Assembly (NCBI GenBank): GCA_038324085.1
Contig: JBBQHP010000012.1
Location: forward strand, 1-64,000
Reading direction: 5' to 3'
Length of the DNA stretch: 64,000 bases
From: Ga0077523 sp038324085
GTDB taxonomy: Bacteria; Pseudomonadota; Gammaproteobacteria; Burkholderiales; Ga0077523
Positions 1-7,868 of this stretch are shown here, in pieces (within the stretch, counting starts at the first letter, position 1; each line of letters opens with the position of its first letter). The position numbers and the translations under genes were made by a program. A model generated the notes under the pieces. That model saw only the letters and a program-made list of their open reading frames with translations, was not told where the DNA came from and ran no database searches.

Positions 1-79
1 CCCCGCGCTGCCGCTCGACTTGCATGTGTAAAGCATGCCGCCAGCGTTCAATCTGAGCCAGGATCAAACTCTTCAGTTC
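1..79 (-). rRNA. rrs: 16S ribosomal RNA, 5' end only
   Basis: Read on the minus strand, positions 78 down to 1 hold the conserved start of bacterial 16S rRNA, including the universal 27F primer region (AGAGTTTGATCCTGGCTCAG) and the following ATTGAACGCTGGCGGCATGC. The mature 5' end is placed near 79 by analogy with E. coli. The gene runs off the left edge, so only about 79 bases are present. The short run after the primer site (CATGCTTTACACATGCAAG) is typical of Betaproteobacteria. Confidence 0.96.
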
Positions 80-261
80 AATCTCTTTGGCAAAGCTTCA
101 AACTCGCTTGACGTTACTTCCATCCTGCGAGCACTCCAGTACCTGCGCGATCATCACCCAAGGTCCAAAACTCAACAACCATGCCTCTCAGCATGGCCAT
201 CTCCTCTTAGCGCCCTCAGCAATCACCCGCCAGAGTGCCCACATCTATCGGCTGTGCAATC

Positions 262-273
262 TGTTAAAGAGCG
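262..273 (-). promoter_or_regulatory. rrn boxA antitermination site
   Basis: The minus strand reads CGCTCTTTAACA, one base away from the rRNA boxA consensus TGCTCTTTAACA. A GTGGGCACTC run follows downstream, as in the E. coli rrn leader. In this family boxA binds NusB/NusE to assemble the antitermination complex for rRNA transcription. It starts one base after the CCA end of the initiator tRNA, so the tRNA lies inside the rRNA leader transcript. Confidence 0.85.
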
Positions 274-274
274 G

Positions 275-351
<77 letters not shown>

Positions 352-376
352 CCCGAACTGCTATGTCGAGTCCGCT

Positions 377-405
377 ATCTTAGCGGCCACGGGCAACGTA
401 GTCAA
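377..405 (-). promoter_or_regulatory. sigma-70 promoter for tRNA-fMet / rrn
   Basis: The minus strand carries TTGACT (400-405), a 17-base spacer and TAAGAT (377-382), close to the sigma-70 consensus with ideal spacing. The bases after the -10 are GC-rich (AGCGGAC), as in stringently controlled stable-RNA promoters. Transcription would begin around 370, about 19 bases before the tRNA. No other promoter-like pair stands out between the tRNA and 16S. Activity is inferred. Confidence 0.75.
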
Positions 406-433
406 CCCGATATCCTCGCCTTACGTCGAATCA

Positions 434-1063
434 CTACTCCGCGAGTAGCCATTCCAGGATTGGCGCCCATTGCGCCCTGTCTCGAGCGGTGAGGTATTCC
501 GGAAGATCGAAGATACTCAGCCCATTGAATGCCGCATTGGCATATATCTGCGTATCACGGAGATAAGACAAAACGGGAAGCTCGAACTGATGAAGAAACG
601 CCTCCAGAGTCGCAGCAGCCTTAGTACGAGGATCAACGCGCATACCGACAATCCCGATTGCAGCCTGATGCTGCCGTCCTGACTTCTCCGTCAATAGGGC
701 TTGAATGAAGTCGCTCGTCGCCGCCATGTCGAACAAGGAGGGCTGGACTGGGATCACGACTTTCTGCGCCAACTTCAATGCATGCACCAAATTCTTGCCG
801 TGCATCCCGGCGGGACTATCCATTACCAGCCATGACCTCTTGGCTTGTTTGCCTGCGACGTTCCCAATGCCTGCATTATCCAGCCGGTCGATTCTCGGCA
901 TCTCCAGGGCCCGAATTTCGAGCCACGCAAGGGACGATCGTTGCCGATCGAGGTCCCAAAGAGTTATCGATTCGCCACGATTCGATAAAGCTCCAGCAAT
1001 GTTCGTTGCGAGCGTAGTTTTCCCCGCCCCACCTTTCGGATTTGCAACCAGGACCGACCGCAT
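434..1063 (-). CDS. ParA-family ATPase (orphan)
   Basis: A 209-residue protein of the ParA/MinD ATPase family. The deviant Walker A motif KGGAGKTT (residues 10-17) includes the signature lysine, DLD follows at 37-39 and a Walker-B-like VMDSPAG lies near 80-86. It is short, like the single-domain ParA proteins that lack an N-terminal DNA-binding region. No parB lies beside it. The start at 1063 has a strong AGGAGG ribosome site. It ends close to scpB (28 bases away, same strand), so it may be transcribed with the scpAB condensin genes. Its cargo (chromosome, plasmid or a protein cluster) cannot be told from sequence. Confidence 0.85.
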   Translation of the reverse strand: MRSVLVANPKGGAGKTTLATNIAGALSNRGESITLWDLDRQRSSLAWLEIRALEMPRIDRLDNAGIGNVAGKQAKRSWLVMDSPAGMHGKNLVHALKLAQKVVIPVQPSLFDMAATSDFIQALLTEKSGRQHQAAIGIVGMRVDPRTKAAATLEAFLHQFELPVLSYLRDTQIYANAAFNGLSIFDLPEYLTARDRAQWAPILEWLLAE

Positions 1064-1091
1064 TCCCCCTCCTGTCGTTCAGAAACGCAGC

Positions 1092-1700
1092 TCAAGCCTG
1101 CTCCGTTGTCGATTCCTTACGAGCTTCGAGAGGTAGTACGTCTCCGGCCGGATCAGCCTGCTCTACCAACGTGCCAAGTTCGTCTAACGGCGGCAATTCA
1201 GCCAGCGATCGCAGTCCCAGGTCATCCAGGAACAACTGTGTGGTGGCGTAGAGCACCGGACGGCCCGCCACTTCGCGATGCCCAATGCTCTCGATCCATG
1301 ATCGAGACTCGAGCGCCTTCAGGATTGAGCTTGCCACAACCACTCCGCGAATCTCTTCAATATCGCCCCGAGTTACCGGCTGACGGTAGGCAATTATCGC
1401 AAGTGTTTCGAGCACCGCTCGCGAATATCTTGGCGGCTTGTAAGGATTCAGACGGTCGAGTATGCCCTGATATTGCGGGCGCGTTTGAAACCGCCACCCG
1501 GTCGCCACAGAAACGAGCTCGACGCCGCGACCATCCCACTCTGGCCGCAGCTCCTCCAGCAGCTTGCGTACGGTCTCGGCATCGATCTCGTCGTCAAAAA
1601 GCCTTTTTAATTCAGTAACAGACAGCGGTTCGGGACTTGAGAGCAGCGCCGTTTCAAGGATGAGCTTGGCTTGGTGCAGATCAGTTGGGTGAAATTGCAT
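1092..1700 (-). CDS. scpB: segregation and condensation protein B
   Basis: A 202-residue ScpB, the winged-helix kite subunit that joins ScpA and SMC in the bacterial condensin complex acting on the nucleoid. The two winged-helix halves are visible: LILETALLSSPEPLSVTEL at 13-31 and the conserved RAVLETLAIIAYRQPVTRGD block near the middle, followed by IRGV. Length is usual for the family, with an acidic, low-complexity tail. The start lies inside the 3' end of scpA (20-base overlap), which implies translational coupling. No smc gene is in the window. Confidence 0.93.
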   Translation of the reverse strand: MQFHPTDLHQAKLILETALLSSPEPLSVTELKRLFDDEIDAETVRKLLEELRPEWDGRGVELVSVATGWRFQTRPQYQGILDRLNPYKPPRYSRAVLETLAIIAYRQPVTRGDIEEIRGVVVASSILKALESRSWIESIGHREVAGRPVLYATTQLFLDDLGLRSLAELPPLDELGTLVEQADPAGDVLPLEARKESTTEQA

Positions 1701-2514
1701 CGTTCAGTCTCACGTAAATCGGTGCAAACGCAGCCTGCTGCGTAACGTCCACCAGGCGCTCCTTCGCGAGTTCGAGGATCGCGAGAAACGTGACTACGAG
1801 TTCAGGTACACCCTGCCCCGGGTCGAACAGTTTGCCGAATTCCACGAATGAGAGGCCTCGAAGATGGCGCAATACACGGATCATGTGCTCCCGGACAGAA
1901 AGCTGGGCTCGAGTAACTCGATGGTGCCTAATGGCCTTTGCCCGAGAAAGTAGTCCAAGCCATGCGATCCTCAAATCTTCGGAATCCACTTCCGGCGTCC
2001 GGACCAGTGCCGCCCGCTCGGCAAAGACGTGCACCGACTGAAAATCTCGACCGGCCTGAGGCAAAGCGCCCAGAACCAACGCCGCCGCCTTGATACGCTC
2101 GTACTCCAGCAGCCGCCTGACCAGTTCCGCCCGCGGATCTTCCGTCTCGTCCGTCGCCGGTGCTAGCGGCCGTGGCAGCAGCATTCGGGACTTGATTTCG
2201 ATCAACAAGGCTGCCATCAGAAGGTACTCCGCCGCGAGCTCCAACTGGTTGACGCGCATCACTTCGACATAATCCATGTACTGCCGCGTAATTTCGGCCA
2301 TGGGGATATCGAGCACATCCAGATTGTGCTTTCGAATGAGATACAGCAATAGGTCCAAAGGGCCCTCGAAAGTCTCAAGAAAGACTTGAAGGGCTTCGGG
2401 CGGGATGTAGAGATCGCGAGGGAGTTCCCGCATCGGTTCACCGTGCACCAGTGCGATTCTGGCCGGATCGCGCCCCTCCGGAGCGGCGCACTTGACTACG
2501 GTCAGTTCGACCAA
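1681..2514 (-). CDS. scpA: segregation and condensation protein A
   Basis: A 277-residue ScpA, the kleisin that bridges the SMC heads. The hallmark FLETFEGPLDLLLYLIRKHN lies near residues 47-66, followed by DIPMAEITRQY and the LLMAALLIEIKSRMLLP helix; the C-terminal winged helix is present. The start is uncertain: the position given is a TTG codon. An ATG at 2433 (MRELPRDLYIPP) would remove 27 residues, but the segment ALVHGEP before it looks like the start of related proteins. It overlaps scpB. The 271 bases upstream hold the divergent che promoter. Confidence 0.9.
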   Translation of the reverse strand: MVELTVVKCAAPEGRDPARIALVHGEPMRELPRDLYIPPEALQVFLETFEGPLDLLLYLIRKHNLDVLDIPMAEITRQYMDYVEVMRVNQLELAAEYLLMAALLIEIKSRMLLPRPLAPATDETEDPRAELVRRLLEYERIKAAALVLGALPQAGRDFQSVHVFAERAALVRTPEVDSEDLRIAWLGLLSRAKAIRHHRVTRAQLSVREHMIRVLRHLRGLSFVEFGKLFDPGQGVPELVVTFLAILELAKERLVDVTQQAAFAPIYVRLNDAISPN

Positions 2515-2646
2515 TTGGTTCCTGCTTTCCCGGGCATTTCGGCTCCTGCAAGGCCTGGCGGCGGCCTAGGCCCGGGATTATCCGCCAATCTCGAGGCGCG
2601 ATGCCAGCGACCATCTTTCCCCGATGGGGGTCTAGTGCACGGAAGT

Positions 2647-2673
2647 TAAGGTTTTGTCGGCGACTGCCGTTAC
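2647..2673 (+). promoter_or_regulatory. sigma-28 (FliA) promoter of che cluster 1
   Basis: TAAGGTTT (2647-2654), an 11-base spacer and GCCGTTAC (2666-2673) match the flagellar sigma-28 consensus TAAAGTTT-N11-GCCGATAA at 7/8 and 6/8 positions with exact spacing. It lies 112 bases before the first cheV start, facing the right way. Two more sites with the same spacing precede other chemotaxis genes in this window (21977-22003 and 55435-55461). Not proven by transcript data. Confidence 0.65.
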
Positions 2674-2785
2674 TTGTCGACGATGCCATCGATCTGGTTC
2701 CAACGACCTGACGTCGGCCCGTATTTTTCTGATTTCTTGCTATTTTTTTGTACCCGAGTGGGTGCTGCTCGACGGAGAACAGGTC

Positions 2786-3736
2786 ATGTCCGAGTTGCTG
2801 AAAAACATTGATGCCCGCACTAAGCTCGCGGGCACCAACAAGCTGGAGATCCTGCTGTTCTCACTCGGCCAGGACAGCCGTACCGGTCGCCGGGAAACAT
2901 ACGGAATCAACGTCTTCAAAGTCCGGGAAGTGATGCGGACCCCGGGAATAACACGTGCCCCAGAGATGCCCGCCGCGGTCGAAGGCATGGTCAGCCTGCG
3001 CGGGAGCCTGGTACCTGTGGTCGATCTAGGCCGCTACACGCATATTCCGGTCGAATCGCCTCCCCAGATCATGATCGTGACTGAGTACAACGGTCACACC
3101 CAAGGTTTCCTCGTGGAAGCGGTCGACACGATCCTCCGGCTCGATTGGTCGGCGATGCGAGTGCCGCCGGAGATGTTGACCTCACAGACGGGTGGCTTGG
3201 TCGTTGCAGTTACGGAACTGCGGGACAATCGTCTCGTGATGATGCTTGACGTAGAGAAGATCTTGTCCGAAACCAGCGGCTACGACGACGAGCATCTATT
3301 CACTGCGATAAAACCGATCGTATCCGCTGAGCGCACTGTCCTCTACGCAGACGACTCTTCCGTCGCGCGCAAACAGATCACCCGTACCCTTGACGCAATG
3401 AACGTCCGCCATGTAGGCACTATCAACGGTAGCCAGGCGTGGGCCGAACTGGAGCGCATCAGTGCCGCGGCCGTGGCCGCAAATCGCCCGATCAGCGATT
3501 TCGTGAATCTTGTCCTCACGGATGTCGAGATGCCGGAAATGGACGGCTACATGTTGACCCGCAGGATCAAGACAGACCCGAGATTCGCCAAAATCCCCGT
3601 GATCATGCACTCGTCACTCTCGGGCATGCAAAACCAGCAACTTGGGCGCTCGGTCGGGGTCGATGAATACGTGCCCAAATTCGAGCCCCACAAACTGGCC
3701 GAGACCCTGAGCCAACGCTTGGCGTCATCGGTCTGA
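2786..3736 (+). CDS. cheV: chemotaxis protein CheV (first copy)
   Basis: A 316-residue CheV, a soluble coupling protein made of a CheW-like domain (about 15-165) and a response-regulator receiver (about 183-312). The receiver keeps the acidic pair D189/D190, phospho-acceptor D246 (LTDVEMPEMDG) and K298. CheV links chemoreceptors to CheA and tunes signalling when phosphorylated. The ATG at 2786 (MSELLKNID) is chosen over an upstream frame extension because it aligns with the second CheV and has GGAGAACAGG before it. It heads the cheV-cheV-cheY-cheZ-cheA unit. Confidence 0.93.
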   Translation: MSELLKNIDARTKLAGTNKLEILLFSLGQDSRTGRRETYGINVFKVREVMRTPGITRAPEMPAAVEGMVSLRGSLVPVVDLGRYTHIPVESPPQIMIVTEYNGHTQGFLVEAVDTILRLDWSAMRVPPEMLTSQTGGLVVAVTELRDNRLVMMLDVEKILSETSGYDDEHLFTAIKPIVSAERTVLYADDSSVARKQITRTLDAMNVRHVGTINGSQAWAELERISAAAVAANRPISDFVNLVLTDVEMPEMDGYMLTRRIKTDPRFAKIPVIMHSSLSGMQNQQLGRSVGVDEYVPKFEPHKLAETLSQRLASSV

Positions 3737-3765
3737 CCGTCGTTCCCGGTCTGACCGTCGTTCCC
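3730..3765 (+). repeat. 18-bp perfect tandem duplication
   Basis: GGTCTGACCGTCGTTCCC occurs twice back to back (3730-3747 and 3748-3765). The first copy includes the cheV stop codon (TGA), so the repeat lies at the gene end and in the short spacer before the second cheV. It changes spacing only, since the stop in copy 1 ends translation. Confidence 0.95.
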
Positions 3766-3791
3766 AACACCCTTACGCCCTCCCGACCCCG

Positions 3792-4730
3792 ATGGATCTT
3801 TCCGACAATCACAGTCTTCTCGACGCCGTCGACGCCCGCACCAAGCTAGTCGGATCCAACAAGATGGAGATCCTGCTGTTCTCGCTAGGGACTCGGGAGA
3901 CCTTCGGAATCAATGTCTTCAAGGTGCGCGAGGTCACTCGCACACCCGCGATCACGCGCACGCCGAACATGCCTGCCGGGGTTGAAGGTGTCATTTCGCT
4001 GCGCGGCAACATTATCCCCGTCATCAGCCTCTCCAAATTCATTCACATCGAACACCCCGATTCCACGAGCGGTGAAACGATGATGGTTACCGAATACAGC
4101 CGGCGCACCCAAGGCTTTCTCGTACACGACGTGGATCGCATCGTTCGCGTCGACTGGGACAAGGTGAAGGCCCCGGAAGCCATACTGGCCGGCCACGAAG
4201 GACTCATTACCGCCATCACCGAATTGCCGGACGGCAAGCTCGTCTCCATCCTCGACGTCGAGCAGATTCTCGCTAACGCGTTCGGTGAGGAACCGATTCC
4301 TGCGATGGAGAGAGTCGAAACCGATAGTGAGCATCACGTCTTCTTCGTCGATGATTCGATGGTCGCTCGCAAGGAAATCGCGCAAGTACTTGACCGGCTG
4401 GGCGTCAAGTATCACCAAGCCAACAACGGTCTGGAGGGCTGGGAGCGCCTCAAGGGCATGGCTAGCAGGGCACAGGCGGAAGGCCGCGAACTGCATGAAG
4501 TGCTAAGCGTGATCCTAGTAGATGCGGAAATGCCTGAGATGGACGGCTATGTTCTTACCCGCCACATCAAGAACGACTCCCGGTTTGCCGATATTCCGGT
4601 CGTCATGCATTCATCGCTGTCGTCCGAAGCGAATCGCGCCATGGGCAAGAGCGTCGGTGTCGACGCCTACGTCGCTAAGTTCGACCCCGCCGTACTCGCC
4701 GATACGCTGCGCCCGTTACTGCAGAAATGA
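3792..4730 (+). CDS. cheV: chemotaxis protein CheV (second copy)
   Basis: A 312-residue CheV paralogue of the gene just upstream, with the same order of CheW-like domain (about 20-165) and receiver (about 182-310). D187/D188 and phospho-acceptor D244 (LVDAEMPEMDG) are intact. The two CheVs align along their whole length (for example EILLFSLG, INVFKVREV, VEGM/VISLRG and PEMDGY.LTR.IK), so they stem from tandem duplication, but they differ at many residues and are not recent copies. There is no cheW in this cluster, so CheV probably provides the receptor-kinase coupling. Confidence 0.93.
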   Translation: MDLSDNHSLLDAVDARTKLVGSNKMEILLFSLGTRETFGINVFKVREVTRTPAITRTPNMPAGVEGVISLRGNIIPVISLSKFIHIEHPDSTSGETMMVTEYSRRTQGFLVHDVDRIVRVDWDKVKAPEAILAGHEGLITAITELPDGKLVSILDVEQILANAFGEEPIPAMERVETDSEHHVFFVDDSMVARKEIAQVLDRLGVKYHQANNGLEGWERLKGMASRAQAEGRELHEVLSVILVDAEMPEMDGYVLTRHIKNDSRFADIPVVMHSSLSSEANRAMGKSVGVDAYVAKFDPAVLADTLRPLLQK

Positions 4731-4794
4731 CCAACCCAACTCGGCTGACGTGCGGAACGCACCGTCACCATCCCGAAAAGCTGGAGACGCTCTA

Positions 4795-5187
4795 ATGAGC
4801 AAAGACATGAAATTTCTCGTGGTGGACGATTTTTCCACCATGCGCCGAATCATCCGCAATCTTCTGAAGGAACTCGGGTTCACAAACGTCGACGAGGCAG
4901 AGGACGGCATCACGGCCCTGGCCAAGCTGCGCGGCGCCGACTTCGACTTTGTCGTCTCGGACTGGAACATGCCGAACATGACCGGGATCGAACTGCTCCG
5001 GAATATCCGCGCTGACGAATCGCTCAAGCATCTTCCCGTCCTGATGGTTACTGCCGAGGCCAAGAAGGAAAATATCGTGGAGGCTGCACAGGCGGGCGCG
5101 AACGGCTATGTGGTCAAGCCGTTCACGGCGGTCACGCTCGACGAAAAAATCAACAAGATTCTTCAGAAACAGGGGGTTGCGCAATGA
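4795..5187 (+). CDS. cheY: chemotaxis response regulator CheY
   Basis: A 130-residue single-domain receiver. It keeps D11/D12, phospho-acceptor D56 (VVSDWNMPNMTG), T86 and K108, with Y105 at the switch position. Phosphorylated by CheA, CheY binds the flagellar switch to change rotation. The SDWNMP context and the neighbouring cheZ mark it as the classical motor-binding CheY, unlike the CheY at 53756. The ATG at 4795 has GGAGACG before it. It ends in a 4-base ATGA overlap with cheZ. Confidence 0.95.
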   Translation: MSKDMKFLVVDDFSTMRRIIRNLLKELGFTNVDEAEDGITALAKLRGADFDFVVSDWNMPNMTGIELLRNIRADESLKHLPVLMVTAEAKKENIVEAAQAGANGYVVKPFTAVTLDEKINKILQKQGVAQ

Positions 5188-5948
5188 CCCTGGCTGTTGC
5201 AAGCAACAACGATTCCGATGATCTCGAAGCGCTCTTTGACAGCATCGCCGCCGAGCACGCGGGCAAGGAAGCCCCTGCCGAGATAGCCCCAGCGGCGGGC
5301 AAGCTCGCTTCCACGACCTGTAGCGCCCCGACTGGGGACCATTCCGCTGAACCGGTCGTCACGCGTCTTGGACATCTTGCGCGGTCGCTCCACGACAGCA
5401 TGCGCGAGTTAGGATACGACAAGGTCATCGCGAAAGCTGCGGATTCCATTCCGGATACGAGAGATCGCCTCAACTACATCGCCAACATGACGGAGAGCGC
5501 GGCGAGCCGAACGCTCACGGCAACCGAAGCCGCCAAGCCGCTGCAGGAAAAACTCGAAGCCGATTCCTCTGCGCTCGCTAGCGAGTGGGACAAATTGTTC
5601 GCCAACGAGCTGTCGGTGGATCAATTCAAGACGCTGGCGGGACGCACACGCGATTTTCTCCGCGAGGTGCCGGTTCACACGAAGGCCACCAACGCCCAGC
5701 TCCTGGAGATCATGATGGCGCAGGACTTCCAGGACTTGACCGGACAGGTCATAAAGCGCATGACCGACGTTGCTCACCAGGTCGAGAAGCAGCTTCTGGA
5801 ACTGCTGATCGAGCAATTGCCGCCCGAACGCAAAGTCCAACTGGAGGCCGACGGGCTCGCGGGCCCGAATATTCACGGCAAGGCTGCCGGTGACGTGATG
5901 ACGGATCAGGCCCAGGTGGACAACCTGCTCGAGAGCCTCGGGTTCTAG
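5184..5948 (+). CDS. cheZ: CheY phosphatase CheZ
   Basis: A 254-residue CheZ, which speeds dephosphorylation of CheY-P. The conserved catalytic block AQDFQDLTGQVIKR lies at 179-192 with D184 and Q188 matching E. coli D143 and Q147. The C-terminal DNLLESLGF is the usual CheY-binding tail. The long helical hairpin spans roughly 90-215, preceded by a variable acidic N-terminus. The start overlaps cheY by 4 bases. It is found only in this cluster, and the other che cluster has none. Confidence 0.94.
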   Translation: MTLAVASNNDSDDLEALFDSIAAEHAGKEAPAEIAPAAGKLASTTCSAPTGDHSAEPVVTRLGHLARSLHDSMRELGYDKVIAKAADSIPDTRDRLNYIANMTESAASRTLTATEAAKPLQEKLEADSSALASEWDKLFANELSVDQFKTLAGRTRDFLREVPVHTKATNAQLLEIMMAQDFQDLTGQVIKRMTDVAHQVEKQLLELLIEQLPPERKVQLEADGLAGPNIHGKAAGDVMTDQAQVDNLLESLGF

Positions 5949-5973
5949 ACCCCCTGGGGCGGAGGAACATCAG

Positions 5974-7818
5974 ATGAGCGAATTTGCGGGAATGGAAGAG
6001 TTGCTGCGGGACTTCCTGACGGAAGCCGGAGAGCTCCTGTCGGACGTCGATAACAAGCTGGTGGAACTGGAGCGGCGTCCCGATGACGCGAAGTTGCTGA
6101 ACGACATCTTTCGTGGCTTTCACACCATCAAAGGCGGAGCCGGCTTTCTCAATGTCGAAGAACTCGTCAAGCTCTGCCATCTGACAGAGAACCTGTTCGA
6201 CAAGCTGCGCAATCGTGAATTGAAGCTTTCGCCGGAGTTGATGGACGTAATTCTGTCGGCGACCACGGTGGTTCGCGACATGTTTCAGTCGCTGGAGCGT
6301 TCCACCATGCCGCCACCCGCCGAAGCGGGTCTTCTCGGCGCTCTGCAATGCGCGCTTGAAGGCAAGTTGAAAATCGCACCGGTCACCCCGGAACCTGAGG
6401 CACCCGGCGCCTCCGATGCGCTCAGCGTCACGGGAGCCGAAGGCGAGCCGGATTGGGGTGCTTTGTACCGAGGCCTGCTCGGTCAGGAGGAACCCGCACA
6501 AGGCCAGGTGCGCGAGGTGCAAGGTCGCAGCCCGGGTCGCCGGGCCACGGACCAGCCCGATGCAGACGGCGCGCGCGCCGGTCGTCGCGACCATGACAAA
6601 GTCGTCGTCGTGTCGCAGGAAACTACGATTCGCATCGACACGAATCGACTCGACCAGGTACTGAACCTGTCTGGAGAGATCGGTCTTGCGAAGAACCGGT
6701 TGAACTGCCTGCGCACGGACATTATTTCCGGCAAGGACAATCCGGACACGCTGCGCGCCCTGGACGAGGCCGTGAGCCATCTCGACCTCCTCGTGAGCGA
6801 TCTGCAGAACGCGGTCATGAAGACCCGCATGCAACCCATCGGTCGGCTATTCCAGAAGTATCCGCGTGTTGCACGCGACATGGCGCGCCAGCTCGGAAAG
6901 AACGTCGACCTGGTGCTTTCCGGCGAAGAGACCGAATTGGACAAGACCATGATCGAGGAACTCGGCGATCCGCTGATCCACCTCGTGCGCAACGCCGTCG
7001 ACCATGGCATCGAATCACCAGAGGATCGACGCAAGAGCGGCAAGCCGGAAGCGGCGACCGTCCGGCTGTCCGCGCAGCAACTGGGGGATCACATCATCAT
7101 CGAGATCTCCGATGACGGCCGCGGAATGATGCCCGACGCGTTACGCCGCAAGGCGGTGGAGAAAGGCCTCATCGACGCCGATGCCGCGGCCAACATGGAC
7201 GACCGCCATGCGCTGCAGTTGGTATTCCTGCCAGGATTCTCGACCAAGGAGCAGGTCAGCAGCTTTTCCGGACGCGGGGTGGGGATGGACGTCGTCAAGA
7301 CCAACATCCAGAAATTGAACGGGCGCATCGAGATCAAGTCGGTCGTCGGCGAAGGCTCGACCTTCTCCATCTCCCTGCCGCTTACGCTCGCGATCCTGCC
7401 GGTTCTGGTCGTACGGATCGGCGAGCAACCGTTCGCGATTCCACTGTCTCTGGTGCGCGAGATCATCACCATTCGACCAGACGAAGTCCAGGAGGTCTCC
7501 GGCAAAGCCACCATGGTGGTGCGCGACGAAGTCCTGCCCGTGCGTTCGCTGTCCGGATTGATCGGCTGGCCGCAGGAGAAACCGCCAGCATATGGGGTTC
7601 TCATGCAGAGCGCCGTCAGCTCCCTCATTCTTGCCGTAGACGGTTTCGTGGGTCGCGACGATGTGATCATCAAGCCGCTGGAAGACGTCAAACCGAAGGG
7701 CATCGCCGGCGCCACGCTTTCGGGTGACGGTTCCGTCGTGCTGGTGCTCGACATGGAGCAACTGCTTTCGGAGCCTCACGTGGAGACCCGACGCAGTCTG
7801 TTCGACATGGCGGCGTGA
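5974..7818 (+). CDS. cheA: chemotaxis histidine kinase CheA (cluster 1)
   Basis: A 614-residue CheA. The HPt domain carries the phosphorylated H50 (FHTIKGGAGFL). The dimerisation domain starts near 205 (NRLDQVLNLSGEI). The ATPase has its N box (HLVRNAVDHGIE), G1 (DDGRGM) and G2 (GRGVGMDVV), followed by a C-terminal CheW-like regulatory domain. Residues about 115-200 are a low-complexity linker with no recognisable CheY-binding P2 domain, so it is shorter than the cluster 2 CheA. It follows cheZ by 25 bases with a GGAGGAA ribosome site. Confidence 0.94.
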   Translation: MSEFAGMEELLRDFLTEAGELLSDVDNKLVELERRPDDAKLLNDIFRGFHTIKGGAGFLNVEELVKLCHLTENLFDKLRNRELKLSPELMDVILSATTVVRDMFQSLERSTMPPPAEAGLLGALQCALEGKLKIAPVTPEPEAPGASDALSVTGAEGEPDWGALYRGLLGQEEPAQGQVREVQGRSPGRRATDQPDADGARAGRRDHDKVVVVSQETTIRIDTNRLDQVLNLSGEIGLAKNRLNCLRTDIISGKDNPDTLRALDEAVSHLDLLVSDLQNAVMKTRMQPIGRLFQKYPRVARDMARQLGKNVDLVLSGEETELDKTMIEELGDPLIHLVRNAVDHGIESPEDRRKSGKPEAATVRLSAQQLGDHIIIEISDDGRGMMPDALRRKAVEKGLIDADAAANMDDRHALQLVFLPGFSTKEQVSSFSGRGVGMDVVKTNIQKLNGRIEIKSVVGEGSTFSISLPLTLAILPVLVVRIGEQPFAIPLSLVREIITIRPDEVQEVSGKATMVVRDEVLPVRSLSGLIGWPQEKPPAYGVLMQSAVSSLILAVDGFVGRDDVIIKPLEDVKPKGIAGATLSGDGSVVLVLDMEQLLSEPHVETRRSLFDMAA

Positions 7819-7844
7819 GCTTCGGCAGCCCACAGGGTCGCACC

Positions 7845-7868
7845 ATGACCCGAACGATTCGACCGTGA
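7845..7868 (+). other. possible 7-codon upstream ORF coupled to the HDOD gene
   Basis: ATG at 7845 opens MTRTIRP and stops at TGA (7866-7868), which overlaps the GTG start of the HDOD gene at 7865 in a GTGA arrangement. Such overlap can couple translation, and the HDOD gene itself has no clear ribosome site. The peptide is too short to judge by coding signal, so this is a suggestion only. Confidence 0.25.

Noticed and set aside
2438..2689. Minus-strand frame upstream of scpA
   Set aside because: Overlaps scpA in another frame, low complexity, no motif; the region is better explained as the promoter spacer of che cluster 1.
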